The notes beneath the pieces were generated by a model, which worked only from the letters and a program-made list of their open reading frames with translations, did not search any database and was not told the DNA's origin. From a virus: a stretch of DNA of 35,994 bases. A program made the translations under genes and the position numbers. Below, piece after piece: positions 16,001 to 22,000 of this stretch (within the stretch, counting starts at the first letter, position 1; each line of letters begins with the position of its first letter). The DNA lies in the IMG/VR virus record IMGVR_UViG_3300025732_000128, positions 1-35,994 of that record; one strand, 5' to 3'.

Positions 16001-17993
16001 TGAATTAGGAACTGATGGTCCGCGACTAGTTCTATCTCTTAAATTGGCGCCTGATACTGGACTCGAGATGCGAAGACTTGCTGTCGATGACGAAAGTGGA
16101 TGGAAACCGTTAGTTGAAAATGGTCGTCTTGGTAGTTCAATTCCGAACCGAGCGTTCAATCAAGATACTGGAATGTTCTCCGATGTTCTCTACACGAGTT
16201 CTGGAGCAGTAGCTCAACCAACAAGACTGCAAACAGTATATAGTTCAAACCCTCTAAACGCGATGTCAACAGAGCAAGTGACATTTATCTATGTTGACCC
16301 GAAAGAGCGTTTCAAGATTCGCGGAGTGTTCTTTGAGGTTGATCCGACGGAACCAAAGGCTCCAACAGTCGGAAATACAGTTGAAATTGAATTCGCGGAT
16401 GATAAACCGTCTGATGAAGTCATCCGCGATGCACTTCGCCAAGCCGGGGTGCAGAATCCTTCTCCGCCGTCAGACGCCGACGTACAGCGTCTTGTCGAAA
16501 ATCGTCTAATGCGCGTCTATGGTCGCGTTGATTTTGGGCAAGTTGTTAACGAGTCTGATCGCAAAGATATTCTTGAAAGCATTGAATATAAATTTGGCAT
16601 CACCGCGAGTGACTATGAAGTAGCGACAGATTCTAGTGGATTCACTAAAATTCTATTGAGTGAAGACGCAGCTGACACTATAGTTCGTCGTACTGGACTT
16701 GCGGGTCTCAGTCATAGCGTGACGTTTCCTTCATCAGCGGGCAGTGATGATGAGTACGCCGACTACATGGCCAACCTGTTGATGACTGGCAACTTGAAGT
16801 CGGCTCATAGAAGATTTCATATCGGACAACAGTATCGCGGTTTAAGTACTGACACAGACCTTGAGTCGGGGGCCGGGGACTACGTTTTCCTATCGCAAGA
16901 AGACGAGCAAAGCGCGTATTTTCTTACGACTGGAAACAGTCTCTATGATAACGCAGTAATATTTTTTAATCATCGTCAAATTCTTAGAAGACCGGACATT
17001 TGGGCGAACGTTGTTGACAGATACGGATCAACGACAGCGCATACCGACGTGATTACGAATATCAAGCCCGGAGGGTATGAATTGATGGTCAAGCATGAAG
17101 TAGGTTTTGATGACGCAATTGCTATTTATGTCCCGCCAAAGGTCATAGGGCCGTTGATCGCGAAATTAAAATCTAAAGGCATTGATCAGATCGGCGGAAT
17201 TCCAGTTGAAGATATAATATACGACGCTGCTCTTGGTCCACAGTCTGGTGATGCCGGCGAGCGCCTGCGCGAAGGCAGAAAACAGTATGAGAAATACATA
17301 AATTCATCTGGATCGCCAGCTAATTTCCCGACGTATGCGGCAATGAGCGAAACTGCCGGAGGAATCCAAGATGACGGAAAGTTTAGATATGGCTACGAGC
17401 AGTATCCGACGTTTCCGCGCGCGAGGAGCGAAGTTTTGGCTATCGACAAGAAAACTGGAGATCTTTTAGTTGCCAAAAAGAATAACAGTGAATTTTTTAT
17501 TGGATTTGAAGTTGTCTACAAGAACAATACGGCTAGAGGACTACCATCGTCGAGTCCAATTGACGCTGACAATGAGATGATCGCCAACAGTCTTGAAAGT
17601 CCAGATTTTATACGTTTAGGCACGTACGGCGTACGTGGCGAAGACCCAAATGGGACGAGCTACACTACAGATAAGAATAAGATTGAAAGTATATTTGAGG
17701 ATCTACAGAATAAAAAAATTACTCCTGTTGAAGCATATCAAGCTTTAATGTCAATGTATCTGTCTAATCTAAACACTCTCATAAAGGAAGATCTGGTAGC
17801 TATACTTTTCCGTTTGGAAAGTCGACAGACTGACTACGCCAGATATAAAGATTTTGTGTACCTATCTGACTATGCAGCTGAAGCCGGCCACGGCTGGACA
17901 TCAGTCGTACCAAAGCGGCAAAACGATGAAGGAGGCGAATCAAGTGCAAAAAATTTCAAAAATCCTAGTGGATCGAACAACCTCCCGCTATAA
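4041..17993 (+). CDS. Giant multidomain 'polyvalent' phage protein (4,650 aa)
   Basis: One uninterrupted frame covers about 39% of the window. It starts at GTG 4041; GTG 4044 has better spacing from the upstream GGAG. Domains in order: N-terminal region ending in a RDRYGRFAFMGG module (~201-290); unknown helical region (~300-700); two WYL-like repeats (~745-895); ART (~1260-1392); HipA/PI-kinase-like domain (~1444-1676); DEDDh exonuclease (~1805-2000); SF1 helicase (~2130-2715); (PEV)11 linker (2765-2797); unknown region with small beta modules; ART-like domain (~3450-3655); Nudix domain (~3760-3905); unknown C-terminal region with a possible third ART-like segment (~4265-4400). Polyvalent phage proteins are known to combine such enzymes, and Mu-F-like members are packaged; packaging here is inferred from the position between portal and protease genes. 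Pro/Glu/Ser-rich linkers separate the domains. Confidence 0.9.
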   Translation: MVKKNKNSRIARSKFAAGHSSKLRSRIEITLADANKNVGPERQVTLKTAVTVANRDLVKTAKSSPDVRVFSALRAVNAHIALAKHDRRTSASLSNSDLLPIGHPACTRMHSMTASALRHAQARWISADQSIDPEIRPLVVAAHSALPGSASRDHAFARLATVDSRLIPIYASVDPIVAVGGFGLGGNSSAARSLRAKMQRRDRYGRFAFMGGGFSFNLRGLDGLMSVITGKVVGQSGQADDIEIEINGNSTLPDGIYTVPSSKGESFKAIIGRDALRKLIGEPRTRKTIDDVFVDVNDLGPRKEAPSGWSKISSTGEGSFLREVFQSEDGYFAVKSFSDRGAVQYDLHRANLKDNSVGKKVSSGDSWASVQRSAKKDSRSYEKVLKDSYSREKFTGDQYDQQYEKIRDQLLEEGYSGEELDAELKRRAFTADYLAKKSKPYDDFDAYADSLFFGKVSDWYVDNLLSNSKLSKYRKKKKLSYTDKIKIAEIANSDPSFADYVAIPKGMTRDEFDDLRSWVLSPDSGSVNSIKSIDVSGEWPVINQQPAEYIVNKIANAVERLQKGEHVDRKTWTDLANQRKALRTDAEEIEFIGSNVNVGRKAARDIIDRSDNILDSADNRELGDPLREREVAEAQYFADVAERIIDHFDLEDYIRDGHSELISDIAAVRDAKSADIVESDKEYIESDVPKEPESDVETGEPATKTEAPLETAEAPEESTSAVVEEVKYTPQAGARALTGVTRDELESQIDEAISQSRPVIFDYNGKERTFTPTGKWFNPKAGHTNLTGFDENGETRTYTLEKITPKPAPPSAATVRELVGETTAERVADIENAMTNGEGIRFVYNDKERTFIPERVYRTPSGNTNVVGFMQTGDQPGEGESRTFTVEKMDLIPPTVDGSVEDFSDAPVWEPLFDDFFTVPDGAKKVNIFDTYIPKGRTTEGSSDYTDDPTVLAQMFDVDELATALKTAVLRDSVSGDSATGYGDLDFREGTEAVPAEALYEAISQTGIDADTLLAVIYDSGFDSGEQRDITNIELAKQRRDELFYDPSLSPYIDSVPVSREDSDRLRDPDSSKNQELPSRVANLRAAVEDLYSSPETNPRLKEVANRLREMSKETARPIDREKPTLSEDDRNTAYIDLFKEHVDLALSSDPQDQEAFAGIWGMLLSLDGGDGDTTWGFYPHNVKGLAGGDGWQSKIARVLWDRFGGSDSYTSEEEDEPIYLQAEEAWKKIVDTYGDHASFASAREKLLQRELSPDDPEARTAAAFHRLALASSSPNDKPLYRSISVERNSDLLKALTTVGAQISTDPRSWTDVDLSTGDLATQYTFGAKASQDRVVFEALPGDVDALDLTGISWFDDEREVVASGLFEVVSVRKNKLLTGDKQGVEHIVQVRRTKDKPTDSDVSAERLTEKAPSAEQQPIKTPEAAPQEVSAEPSITSANKYYSGIENWKRVGPQSGSHPGGFFEDPEGRRYYVKIPHSRSHAENESLASLMYAEAGIPAAEISLGDSNGDLRLVSPLIPDADVEGFAERVWQGDSEVLDAVRDGFVMDAWLANWDSIGLVYDNVVLDADGKPVRVDPGGSLMYRARGAEKGAAFGDRVGELDTLRDPDNNEQAANVFGEMTDEQLRASAMHVRDISPSRIDEIVDSIVSDPYEAKLLKDRLKARRQYILDRFGIPEGTDDSDVLPEPISLADDIGIEAQDLQPGDIAYDENRVPFVIEKSFIDEETPKGKVSIQGYYPGHQSQRKEWNPQTVITATRGEKVPPKGPLEALHKPKRPRKPGSSAWGGRMAELLQGVETWEDAAEVIRGTDIIFFDYETTGLIDPDQPNVKNDPIQLGAVRVRNGKIVDRLNLYMNPESELSSWSSENLLNPDGELITPEWLSQQISKKEAHQRFLEFAGESPILGGQNITGFDLEVLRRTLSENALELDIAGTIDSMILADKTLPKYTKANPDGPRMVTKNGQVRASKSLGPVADYLGVPLGDGWHSADADAEASWGIVDAMLSRAIDHPETSTDLLDTEEGRAKRAADEAEYNAALEAHKDELAEYEAKKIVAKLWHCEWTLTAAIDGGSNDGCGPVDPDNIIQNASNPGPDPIDPDGVPENISLGGEIDRTDYDGVDVKDPYADEKFPPTPQQREIVDAVLTGEDTVVRALAGTGKTSTLQLIARRLKKTRPKARIIYVAFNRSIAEEAADKMRGTNVESRTADSIAWRSMTKKMRDKKDLNRFNSTANKLAGHFGITSIDVIQDDGTIRQLNLREAVAAVKKTVNNYTISADDDLGPQHVPFNDPSGQILGWAQEMWTDLKDENGFAPFTFNHAMKIWALSRPNLADTASGVSFPADIIFFDEAQDINPVLGKVIADQNIQKVYVGDGNQAIYAFRGAEDELQKVVATHDLPLTKSWRFGPQVAGIGNRFLSLLGSKHRIEGGGPDGEILERGDMVDADAVLVRSNAGAIKAIFDELERGRTVGVSSNYKEDLVNFYNTAKWLKNGANPSDRPSVVHDDLVGFSSWEDVVRESKEEGSRKLKFLVDLVDEIGLDGINDLLSQLRIVSAGETGGQKSTRVSVQDVLSGAKNHLLTYKFNGKDEKIDYQVDGDRVLLTGGTFNAKSRIYDAGFRWDKDKKAWARTIKGDDKKAEELNKLRSIIGTDDEEGVDVVVTTAHRSKGLEWDNVRIGDDFWGPRLDKSGNKVMPSDEEIRLAYVAVTRAKKRLDPGALEWIYGETSDDDELPFQKPAFAPPSGPAVSLPPPGAPQSPFAPPTGIPQNLPEVPEVPEVPEVPEVPEVPEVPEVPEVPEVPEVPAAPRSSEPIGDEQSFVGKAAKKKYPEPHGRWTSNGYTFETKTGTSTIGPNTIADMKTGKAIDWLSDTIGLHHDEAVDVVHRLTGKKGVWDPEANDGEGGYKIYTTKDWTLDLPEVNESELTGSDLVDIGEVPSTEVPPAGQSGTSSVPDSGDPDFVDEVLYDLDDPDGSFVASIDEVITDVNESIDAFTGQSFEKKKFKDFAQRIIDLAERLKAGKISKDDAQAEVLKLSDEADGLPEKSVNSSFIKSNILNFRRIFTDRVIAKGLPPEGSGLGYSKNGIFIVPGMRVRDKWGYAGTVISYNQPDFINVFIRPDIDQRDPSKVKGKPWGPKKNTTSKGTKTLTVLQEGDDQSPWIDNGKVPVGKRPHNLEDQLRLLAEMDSDDGEGPVGVVEPTPSPDDSGGAAGEPAAGTTEALRKNIEKAAKEEAWSGEEAERTGSESDTPKMSEGAKKFLGPRKVGGRYWSNYYKKPYTVVAINTDQNGFTKITVEWQDGVRTTHSTPWDSKDKIIEEPPESEPPKVEVPTGDTPEVDNSPETTTKLGTDISTPDVTVDGVEAAPDHTPQEQDLLQKMLSEGPNAVGSEFTANWVQHVEDFIASGAKDDEAAEAVALIQSLGDSQELLDASRGNALLQNMRTGIAVFTEEGPQALLGKKKKYSLDMPVQSEDFVSVDLIPVGKSSVRAFYSDIARYFDDPTLIDTEMTPASAFLRGVRSGTVKGGQGYERWIQFDVPITDPNHPLHQLLSPGQEIDLRPSSWTALGNIANVAYEYDKTDGEIDALEGEYKSPPIDKIYSVVLEVGDVPAFDISKTSPIPSEKESVVTNGRYKVASVELDSLIMPYPESVLEEGHQNHLPIVRIRLESVTSPNRENVDDVESASQVAPEPELEETIPQSKSSSWEGGVLTTDADGVTVASGLGYDTVQKLKRGAIDPPTLPFFVPFGGDLSDPENGEGYFFAKSGKRYWGRYGAAGVLVRTKGPDGKYRYLLGKRADWISSGGGKWAFPGGAHKNRDESNDRTTTAFGELSEELGLDLNQENSVVVGEHRNAVEPDWAYDTVIVDTDRATADSHSIGDNETSATDYFTADQIREMATRGELHPALEKSIFEILDIAEDGNDTAEEPESKESPDTLPESGAASVLSQAPVGGISLSDAIKNVTTSSAGTSSSLFDGGDIHDLSVYATVKDAKNGGLLDELGTDGPRLVLSLKLAPDTGLEMRRLAVDDESGWKPLVENGRLGSSIPNRAFNQDTGMFSDVLYTSSGAVAQPTRLQTVYSSNPLNAMSTEQVTFIYVDPKERFKIRGVFFEVDPTEPKAPTVGNTVEIEFADDKPSDEVIRDALRQAGVQNPSPPSDADVQRLVENRLMRVYGRVDFGQVVNESDRKDILESIEYKFGITASDYEVATDSSGFTKILLSEDAADTIVRRTGLAGLSHSVTFPSSAGSDDEYADYMANLLMTGNLKSAHRRFHIGQQYRGLSTDTDLESGAGDYVFLSQEDEQSAYFLTTGNSLYDNAVIFFNHRQILRRPDIWANVVDRYGSTTAHTDVITNIKPGGYELMVKHEVGFDDAIAIYVPPKVIGPLIAKLKSKGIDQIGGIPVEDIIYDAALGPQSGDAGERLREGRKQYEKYINSSGSPANFPTYAAMSETAGGIQDDGKFRYGYEQYPTFPRARSEVLAIDKKTGDLLVAKKNNSEFFIGFEVVYKNNTARGLPSSSPIDADNEMIANSLESPDFIRLGTYGVRGEDPNGTSYTTDKNKIESIFEDLQNKKITPVEAYQALMSMYLSNLNTLIKEDLVAILFRLESRQTDYARYKDFVYLSDYAAEAGHGWTSVVPKRQNDEGGESSAKNFKNPSGSNNLPL
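6276..6720 (+). other. Two tandem WYL-like repeats within the giant protein
   Basis: Two ~55-residue segments share one pattern. The first has VIFDYNGKERTFTPTGKWF then GHTNLTGFDENGETRTYTLEKI; the second has IRFVYNDKERTFIPERVYR then GNTNVVGF and SRTFTVEKMD. The order of a beta strand with Y, an R-T-F-x-P step, a glycine turn and a final R-(T/Y)-(Y/F)-T-(L/V)-E-K strand resembles WYL domains, which sense ligands or nucleic acid in regulators and defence proteins. Sequence is short and divergent, so the family call is tentative, but internal duplication is clear. Confidence 0.5.
7800..8214 (+). other. ADP-ribosyltransferase (R-S-E type) domain in the giant protein
   Basis: The domain shows the R-S-E ART order: R1282 in LYRSI, S1309-W-T1311 in the NAD-binding strand position, and E1358-R-E1360 as the catalytic E-x-E, followed by the typical final strand VVASGLFEVVSV. 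This clade transfers ADP-ribose from NAD to arginine or other acceptors. ART domains fused to phage head proteins are known, and T4 Alt is a packaged, injected ART that modifies host RNA polymerase. The target here is unknown. The domain sits directly before a Ser/Glu/Pro-rich linker and the kinase-like domain. Confidence 0.75.
8370..9068 (+). other. HipA/phosphoinositide-kinase-like domain in the giant protein
   Basis: Residues ~1444-1676 start with WKRVGPQSGSHPGGFF, a glycine-rich ATP-binding type segment, followed by lysine K1475 in YYVKI. The catalytic-loop candidate is NWDSIGLVYDN (D1556, D1563, N1564) and the metal-binding aspartate is D1577 in VDPGG. This order matches the HipA/PI3-PI4-kinase-like fold seen in phage and mobile-element proteins, where the activity is assumed to be Ser/Thr kinase-like. 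All key residues appear present, so activity is plausible. A DSDVLP motif (1681-1686) follows just after the domain end. Confidence 0.7.
9453..10050 (+). other. DnaQ-like DEDDh 3'-5' exonuclease domain in the giant protein
   Basis: Exo I is FFDYETTG with D1815 and E1817, Exo II is GQNITGFDLEVL with D1913, and Exo III is H1986-S-A-D-A-D1991, giving a complete DEDDh active site with the H-x4-D spacing. These residues bind the two metal ions used in 3'-5' hydrolysis of DNA or RNA ends. An insert of roughly 40 residues precedes the Exo III block. The domain lies ~120 residues before a helicase in the same chain, suggesting joint nucleic-acid processing. Confidence 0.85.
10425..12195 (+). other. 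SF1 (UvrD/Fbh1-like) helicase domain in the giant protein
   Basis: All major SF1A motifs are visible: Q motif TPQQREIV (~2132), Walker A AGTGKTST (K2158), motif II FFDEAQDINPV (D2345, E2346), motif III YVGDGNQAIYAFRGA, motif IV KSWRFG, motif V TTAHRSKGLEWDNV and motif VI YVAVTRAKKRL (~2699). This indicates an ATP-dependent 3'-5' DNA translocase of the UvrD/Fbh1 group. Between motifs IV and V is an insertion containing GTFNAKSRIYDAGFRWDKD, then AWART, which resembles DUF5710-type modules that often accompany nucleic-acid enzymes. The domain appears catalytically intact. Confidence 0.88.
12333..12431 (+). repeat. Perfect 11 x 9-bp tandem repeat encoding (Pro-Glu-Val)11
   Basis: Eleven identical units of CCTGAAGTA encode 33 residues of PEV directly after the helicase domain of the giant protein, flanked by further Pro-rich sequence. 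The lack of any substitution between units points to recent expansion by slippage. The protein segment is probably a stiff, acidic spacer between domains. The unit is a multiple of three, so length changes keep the frame. Confidence 0.97.
14388..15010 (+). other. Second, divergent ART-like domain in the giant protein
   Basis: Residues ~3450-3655 repeat the layout of the first ART: an arginine-bearing first strand (candidate SSVRAFYSD), S3552-W-T3554 in the second motif, and E3612-K-E3614 followed by a closing strand NGRYKVASVELD that parallels the first domain's ending. Spacing between the motifs differs and the N-terminal arginine is uncertain, so an inactive or altered-substrate domain is possible. 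No other family fits better by eye. Confidence 0.45.
15321..15753 (+). other. Nudix hydrolase-like domain in the giant protein
   Basis: Residues ~3760-3905 contain GAAGVLVRTKGPDGKYRYLLGKR, quoted in part as GAAGVLVRTK, then KWAFPGGAHKNRDES and a Nudix-box end FGELSEELGL. Nudix enzymes hydrolyse nucleoside diphosphates linked to another group, including NADH and ADP-ribose. The metal-binding glutamates of the ExxEE end are kept, but the usual arginine before them is Gly and the loop between the first Glu and this block seems two residues longer, so activity needs testing. With the ART domains it suggests NAD or ADP-ribose metabolism in one chain. Confidence 0.7.
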
Positions 17994-18309
17994 GGAGAGA
18001 AAAAATGAAATTGTTCCACCGGCAATTTTCGAGTGTGTCTCCGGCCCAGACAAGGGAAAAACTCGGGTGATCTACTCGTTCATTGATCTGTCTATAGATA
18101 AAAAATCTGATAACTACTACCCAAAGGTGTACGCATACTTTACTGATTCGTCTGGTTCGTATCGTCTTGATGATAAGACATCTGTTGTATATGATGAAGA
18201 AGAGCAGCAGATTTCATTCTCATCAAATGAAGTTAGATATATTATTAGACCAATCCAAGATACTGATAGACTTATCGGTGAAGAATACAGTCCTCCGAGA
18301 AAGACATAG
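17944..18309 (+). CDS. Small protein of unknown function overlapping the giant gene's end
   Basis: The frame is open further upstream, but GTG 17944 is chosen because AAGGAGG at 17929-17935 lies 8 bases before it; this gives 121 aa and a 50-base overlap with the giant gene, so the two are probably translationally coupled. The protein is acidic in its second half, beta-rich (IYSFIDLSI, YYPKVYAYFTD, SNEVRYIIRPI) and ends in SPPRKT. I recognise no family. It is followed by the next start after only two bases. Confidence 0.7.
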   Translation: MQKISKILVDRTTSRYKERKNEIVPPAIFECVSGPDKGKTRVIYSFIDLSIDKKSDNYYPKVYAYFTDSSGSYRLDDKTSVVYDEEEQQISFSSNEVRYIIRPIQDTDRLIGEEYSPPRKT

Positions 18310-18311
18310 AC

Positions 18312-19046
18312 ATGGATCAAGAACGAAAAACGACAAGTCGTTGGCCTCAAACACTTGGTCCTAAAGATAATCTATATGTCGTTCAAAATGACGACACTGA
18401 TGAACCGGAGTATTTGATTTTTTCAAGTATGAAAAAGCGCGCGACGTTTATGCGTAATAACGGTGCGTGGTGGCGTATTGATCAAAATGTTATAATGGAT
18501 TTTGATGATCTAAAGTATTCAATTTACTTTGTTGAACCAGATTACATAGATGAATACGACAGATTTGAATCCACAAAATTTTCAGACAAAGTGCAGATGA
18601 ATATTCCAAGTGATGCCGCCGTGGTGACGGCTGCAGCATACGAGTGTCCACCTGCAACTCAAGACATCAAATTAAATCTAAAAAATAGATCAAGAGCAAT
18701 TTCCGTTGCAAACTATGGTCCACTAAATCCAAAAGAAGAAAATAAAGATTTCTGGGAAGAAAAAGCTGAAAACTGGTCTGTGTCAATTGATGACGCGAAA
18801 AAATCACTCTGTGCCAACTGCGTATTTTTTGTTGTCACAGACGATGTTAAAAACTGTATTGCTTCAGGGTTGGAGCAAGGCGGCTCGTCATCAAACGATG
18901 CCTGGGACTCGATTGTAGCTGCAGAACTTGGTTACTGTGAAGCATTTGATTTTAAGTGTGCAGGTAGTAGAACGTGTGATGCATGGGCCGTAGGCGGACC
19001 AATTGATAACAACAGTCAAGGAGCTAGAAAAGATGCGATCAGTTAG
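18312..19046 (+). CDS. Cysteine-rich protein, possible metal-binding domain
   Basis: A 244-aa protein. The N-terminal half is beta-rich with no recognised domain. The C-terminal ~80 residues contain six cysteines: C167-x2-C170, C182, C209, C216 and C222, in SLCANCVFFV, LGYCEAFDFKCAG and RTCDAW. This spacing suggests a bound zinc or iron-sulfur centre; the exact family is not clear. A shorter CxxC...C...C module of the same flavour (CSNCILYAGG, GSCRFALIP) ends the frameshifted form of the next protein. The stop overlaps the start of the protease gene by 14 bases. Confidence 0.7.
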   Translation: MDQERKTTSRWPQTLGPKDNLYVVQNDDTDEPEYLIFSSMKKRATFMRNNGAWWRIDQNVIMDFDDLKYSIYFVEPDYIDEYDRFESTKFSDKVQMNIPSDAAVVTAAAYECPPATQDIKLNLKNRSRAISVANYGPLNPKEENKDFWEEKAENWSVSIDDAKKSLCANCVFFVVTDDVKNCIASGLEQGGSSSNDAWDSIVAAELGYCEAFDFKCAGSRTCDAWAVGGPIDNNSQGARKDAIS

Positions 19047-22000
19047 TCTATACGGACAGGCTGGAAATTACGCGCTGTATTCCGACGGTTCATCAGCTGT
19101 TGTCATCGACAGAAATCTCAACATGATCGAAGACACTGGATCGTTCGCTGACCTTCTGATCTTGTATCCATGGATTTCATCAGAAAACATCGCTCAGCAC
19201 GAGCAAGAAGATTTGCATCTTGAACTAGCGATCGGCACTCTCCAAAGTCTTGACATCGAGACAATAACCGCGTCTGGTCGCATGTACACGATTCCAAAGG
19301 GAGCGCAAGAAGAAGCAAAGAAAGCTCTTGAATGGAGAAAGAAGTATAAAAGAGGCGGAACACCCGTTGGGCTAAATACGGCAAGAATTTTAGCAAACGG
19401 CGGACAAATAGGAATCAATAAAGTCCGGCACATCGCTAAATATTTTCCACGCCATGAAGTTGACAAAAAAGGAAGAGGATACAAGCCTGGCGACGACGGT
19501 TTTCCGTCATCAGGTCGTATCGCTTGGGCGCTTTGGGGCGGAGATACCGCGTGGAAATGGGCTCGCCAAATTGTTGAACGCGAAAATAAGTCAATTAATG
19601 CCTGTGGAAATTATGATGATTCGTTTCAACCATTGCGATCATATGATTCAAACGTTAACGCGTTCGAGATCGCTAGAGCGTATGACGGCCTAGAAAATTC
19701 TCCAGAATTTGCAGCGCGCGTTCGGTTAGACGGATCTGGAATTGACCGACTCTACATGATTGATCAGCAGGGTCAAGTATTCGTTTGGGATGGAAATTCT
19801 TGGGACGATCTTGGGCACATCGACAGTGACATCTCGACGTACGACAGATCACTTGATGATCCGTACGATCGCGTCGAAAAGCATCATGTTCTAATTGATC
19901 ACGAATCGGCACTGATTCTTTCGGCAAAAATGCAGATGAATCCTTTTAGTGCCGTTCAAATTGAAGATCTTGACGAACAGGAAGCTCAATTGGTAGCGCT
20001 AGCTGCGGATGAGATCGACTGGGTGACAATTGACTCTACGCTAGTCGCTGCTGGAGAAGAACCGTTAAGTGGGCAATCATCAAAAGACGGAGTGTACACT
20101 CCGGAGGAGCGAGCGGCAAACGCAAAACGGCAAGTCCGCGACAAGGGCGGAAAATTTGCAAAGATGGGTTCAAGAGTCTCTATAGACGGAGATTCAGGCG
20201 CCGTCGGAAACATCACAAGAATAAATCCAGATCGCGGAACTGTGTCAGTGACAATGGATGATGGTTCGGTTCGCGAAGTTGCTGGAAATAGAACAGAGAC
20301 ATACACCGGAGATTCTGGACAGGCACCGGCGCTTCGTAAGGAACCGGAGGACGCGAAAACAGACCAAGCACCTCTCGATACTTCTGGAATCTTGGCTCAG
20401 CCTCGAGCGCCAATCGATCGTCCAAAAGCTACCATCCCAAACGGTCTTCCAGCGCTCACGAGTGACGATCTAAAGCAGATTGTCAACGACTACCCTGCAT
20501 GGGTTGTTAGCCAGCGTGAAGCAAACACCACGCAAGCACCTTCTTCTTCTTCTTCTTCTTCTTCTTCTTCTTCTTCTTCTTCTTCAGATTCTAGCGAGCC
20601 GGCGTCAACTGTAAAAACTGTAAAACCAGCAGGAGACAACGCTCCGCAGCATCAAAAGAGCGACTATCTAAAGAAATTAGAAGAAGATACTGGAACTTCT
20701 CTCTATACCGACAGCGCGTTAAATCACCCTCTTCTGCAGAACTTTTTCAAGAAAAAGAAAAACAAGCTCTGGTATAACCCGATAACTTCAGCGGCAGAAT
20801 CGCCTGCTGCTGTCGTCGCACCTGATGTTGAAGAGGCTTCTGGCACTGAACTTACTCCAGAAACAAGTGACGTTCCTCCGATGTATCTTGCTCTCGTCTC
20901 ACCGGATGATCCTGCCGCTGTTATGGATCTTATTTCCATAGTTCCAGCATCAACTAAACTTGCTACACCCGTTGTGTTTAAGCGAGTTGACGGAAAATGG
21001 TTACGTGATGACCAAATTTTGAAAGACCTGAAGTCAGCGACTCCTCCCCCCGTAGTGGCGCTTGACGCAGTGTCGTACGAAGACGTTTTGAGTCAAGTTG
21101 ATCAGACGCAAGATGCGGCGGTGGCCGCCGCTGTTCCAACAGAATTCTCAAGAAAATTTGTTGAACTGTATCTTGCAAAAATCAGTCCACTTGCAATTAT
21201 CGCAGAAGGTGGAATTGACAGAAATAGAGGCAACGCGGAAAAACTTCGCCGCTACTGGCTGTACGGTCGCGGAGCTCTAAAAATCAGATGGAACACACCA
21301 GGTGACTGGACTCGGTGCTACCGTCACCTCCGTAAATACATGGGTCCTCGCGCAAAAGGATACTGCGCGTTACGTCACAAGGAAGCGACAGGCGTGTGGA
21401 CCGGCAGTCGATTCAATGTTGGAAAACGAAATGTTAGAGGAAGCGCGTTCGAGACATACGAACTAGCTGATGAACAGCAGATTTTTTCAATTGCTGAAAC
21501 AAGAGCAGCGATCAACGCGGCTCGCGAACGTGTCCTCACAGCGTCTGTTGATCAGCAAATAGTCGGAAGAAAATTTACAATTCCACTTGTGATTCCGGAA
21601 GAAACAGAAACAGGCGACGGCAGAATATTTAAGAAAGATTCAATTGAATTTAGAGAACTTCCGTTGCCTCTACTCTGGCAGATCAAGACATCAGACGGAC
21701 ACGACGGATCAGTTGTTGTCGGAAGAATAGATCACATGGAGCGCGTCGACGGTGGAATTGGAAACGCGCACGGCGTGTTTGACACCGGCGCCTACGGCCG
21801 CGAAGCGCAGAGAATGATTGAAAATGGATTTATTCGTGGCGTATCAGCAGATCTTGATAAGTTTGAAGCGAGCGAAGACAGTGATGACGATGACGACATC
21901 GATGCGGCCGCTGAAAAAATAGAAAAAAGTAAAAAGAAAAAGAAGATTGAAAATTCTAAAATTCTTGTTGACAAGGCAAGAATAATGGCGGTCACGATTG

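Noticed and set aside
1-20579. Terminal direct repeat of a phage genome
   Set aside because: The second copy is inside a protease gene, not at a genome end, and the match stops at a microsatellite; an assembly join is simpler.
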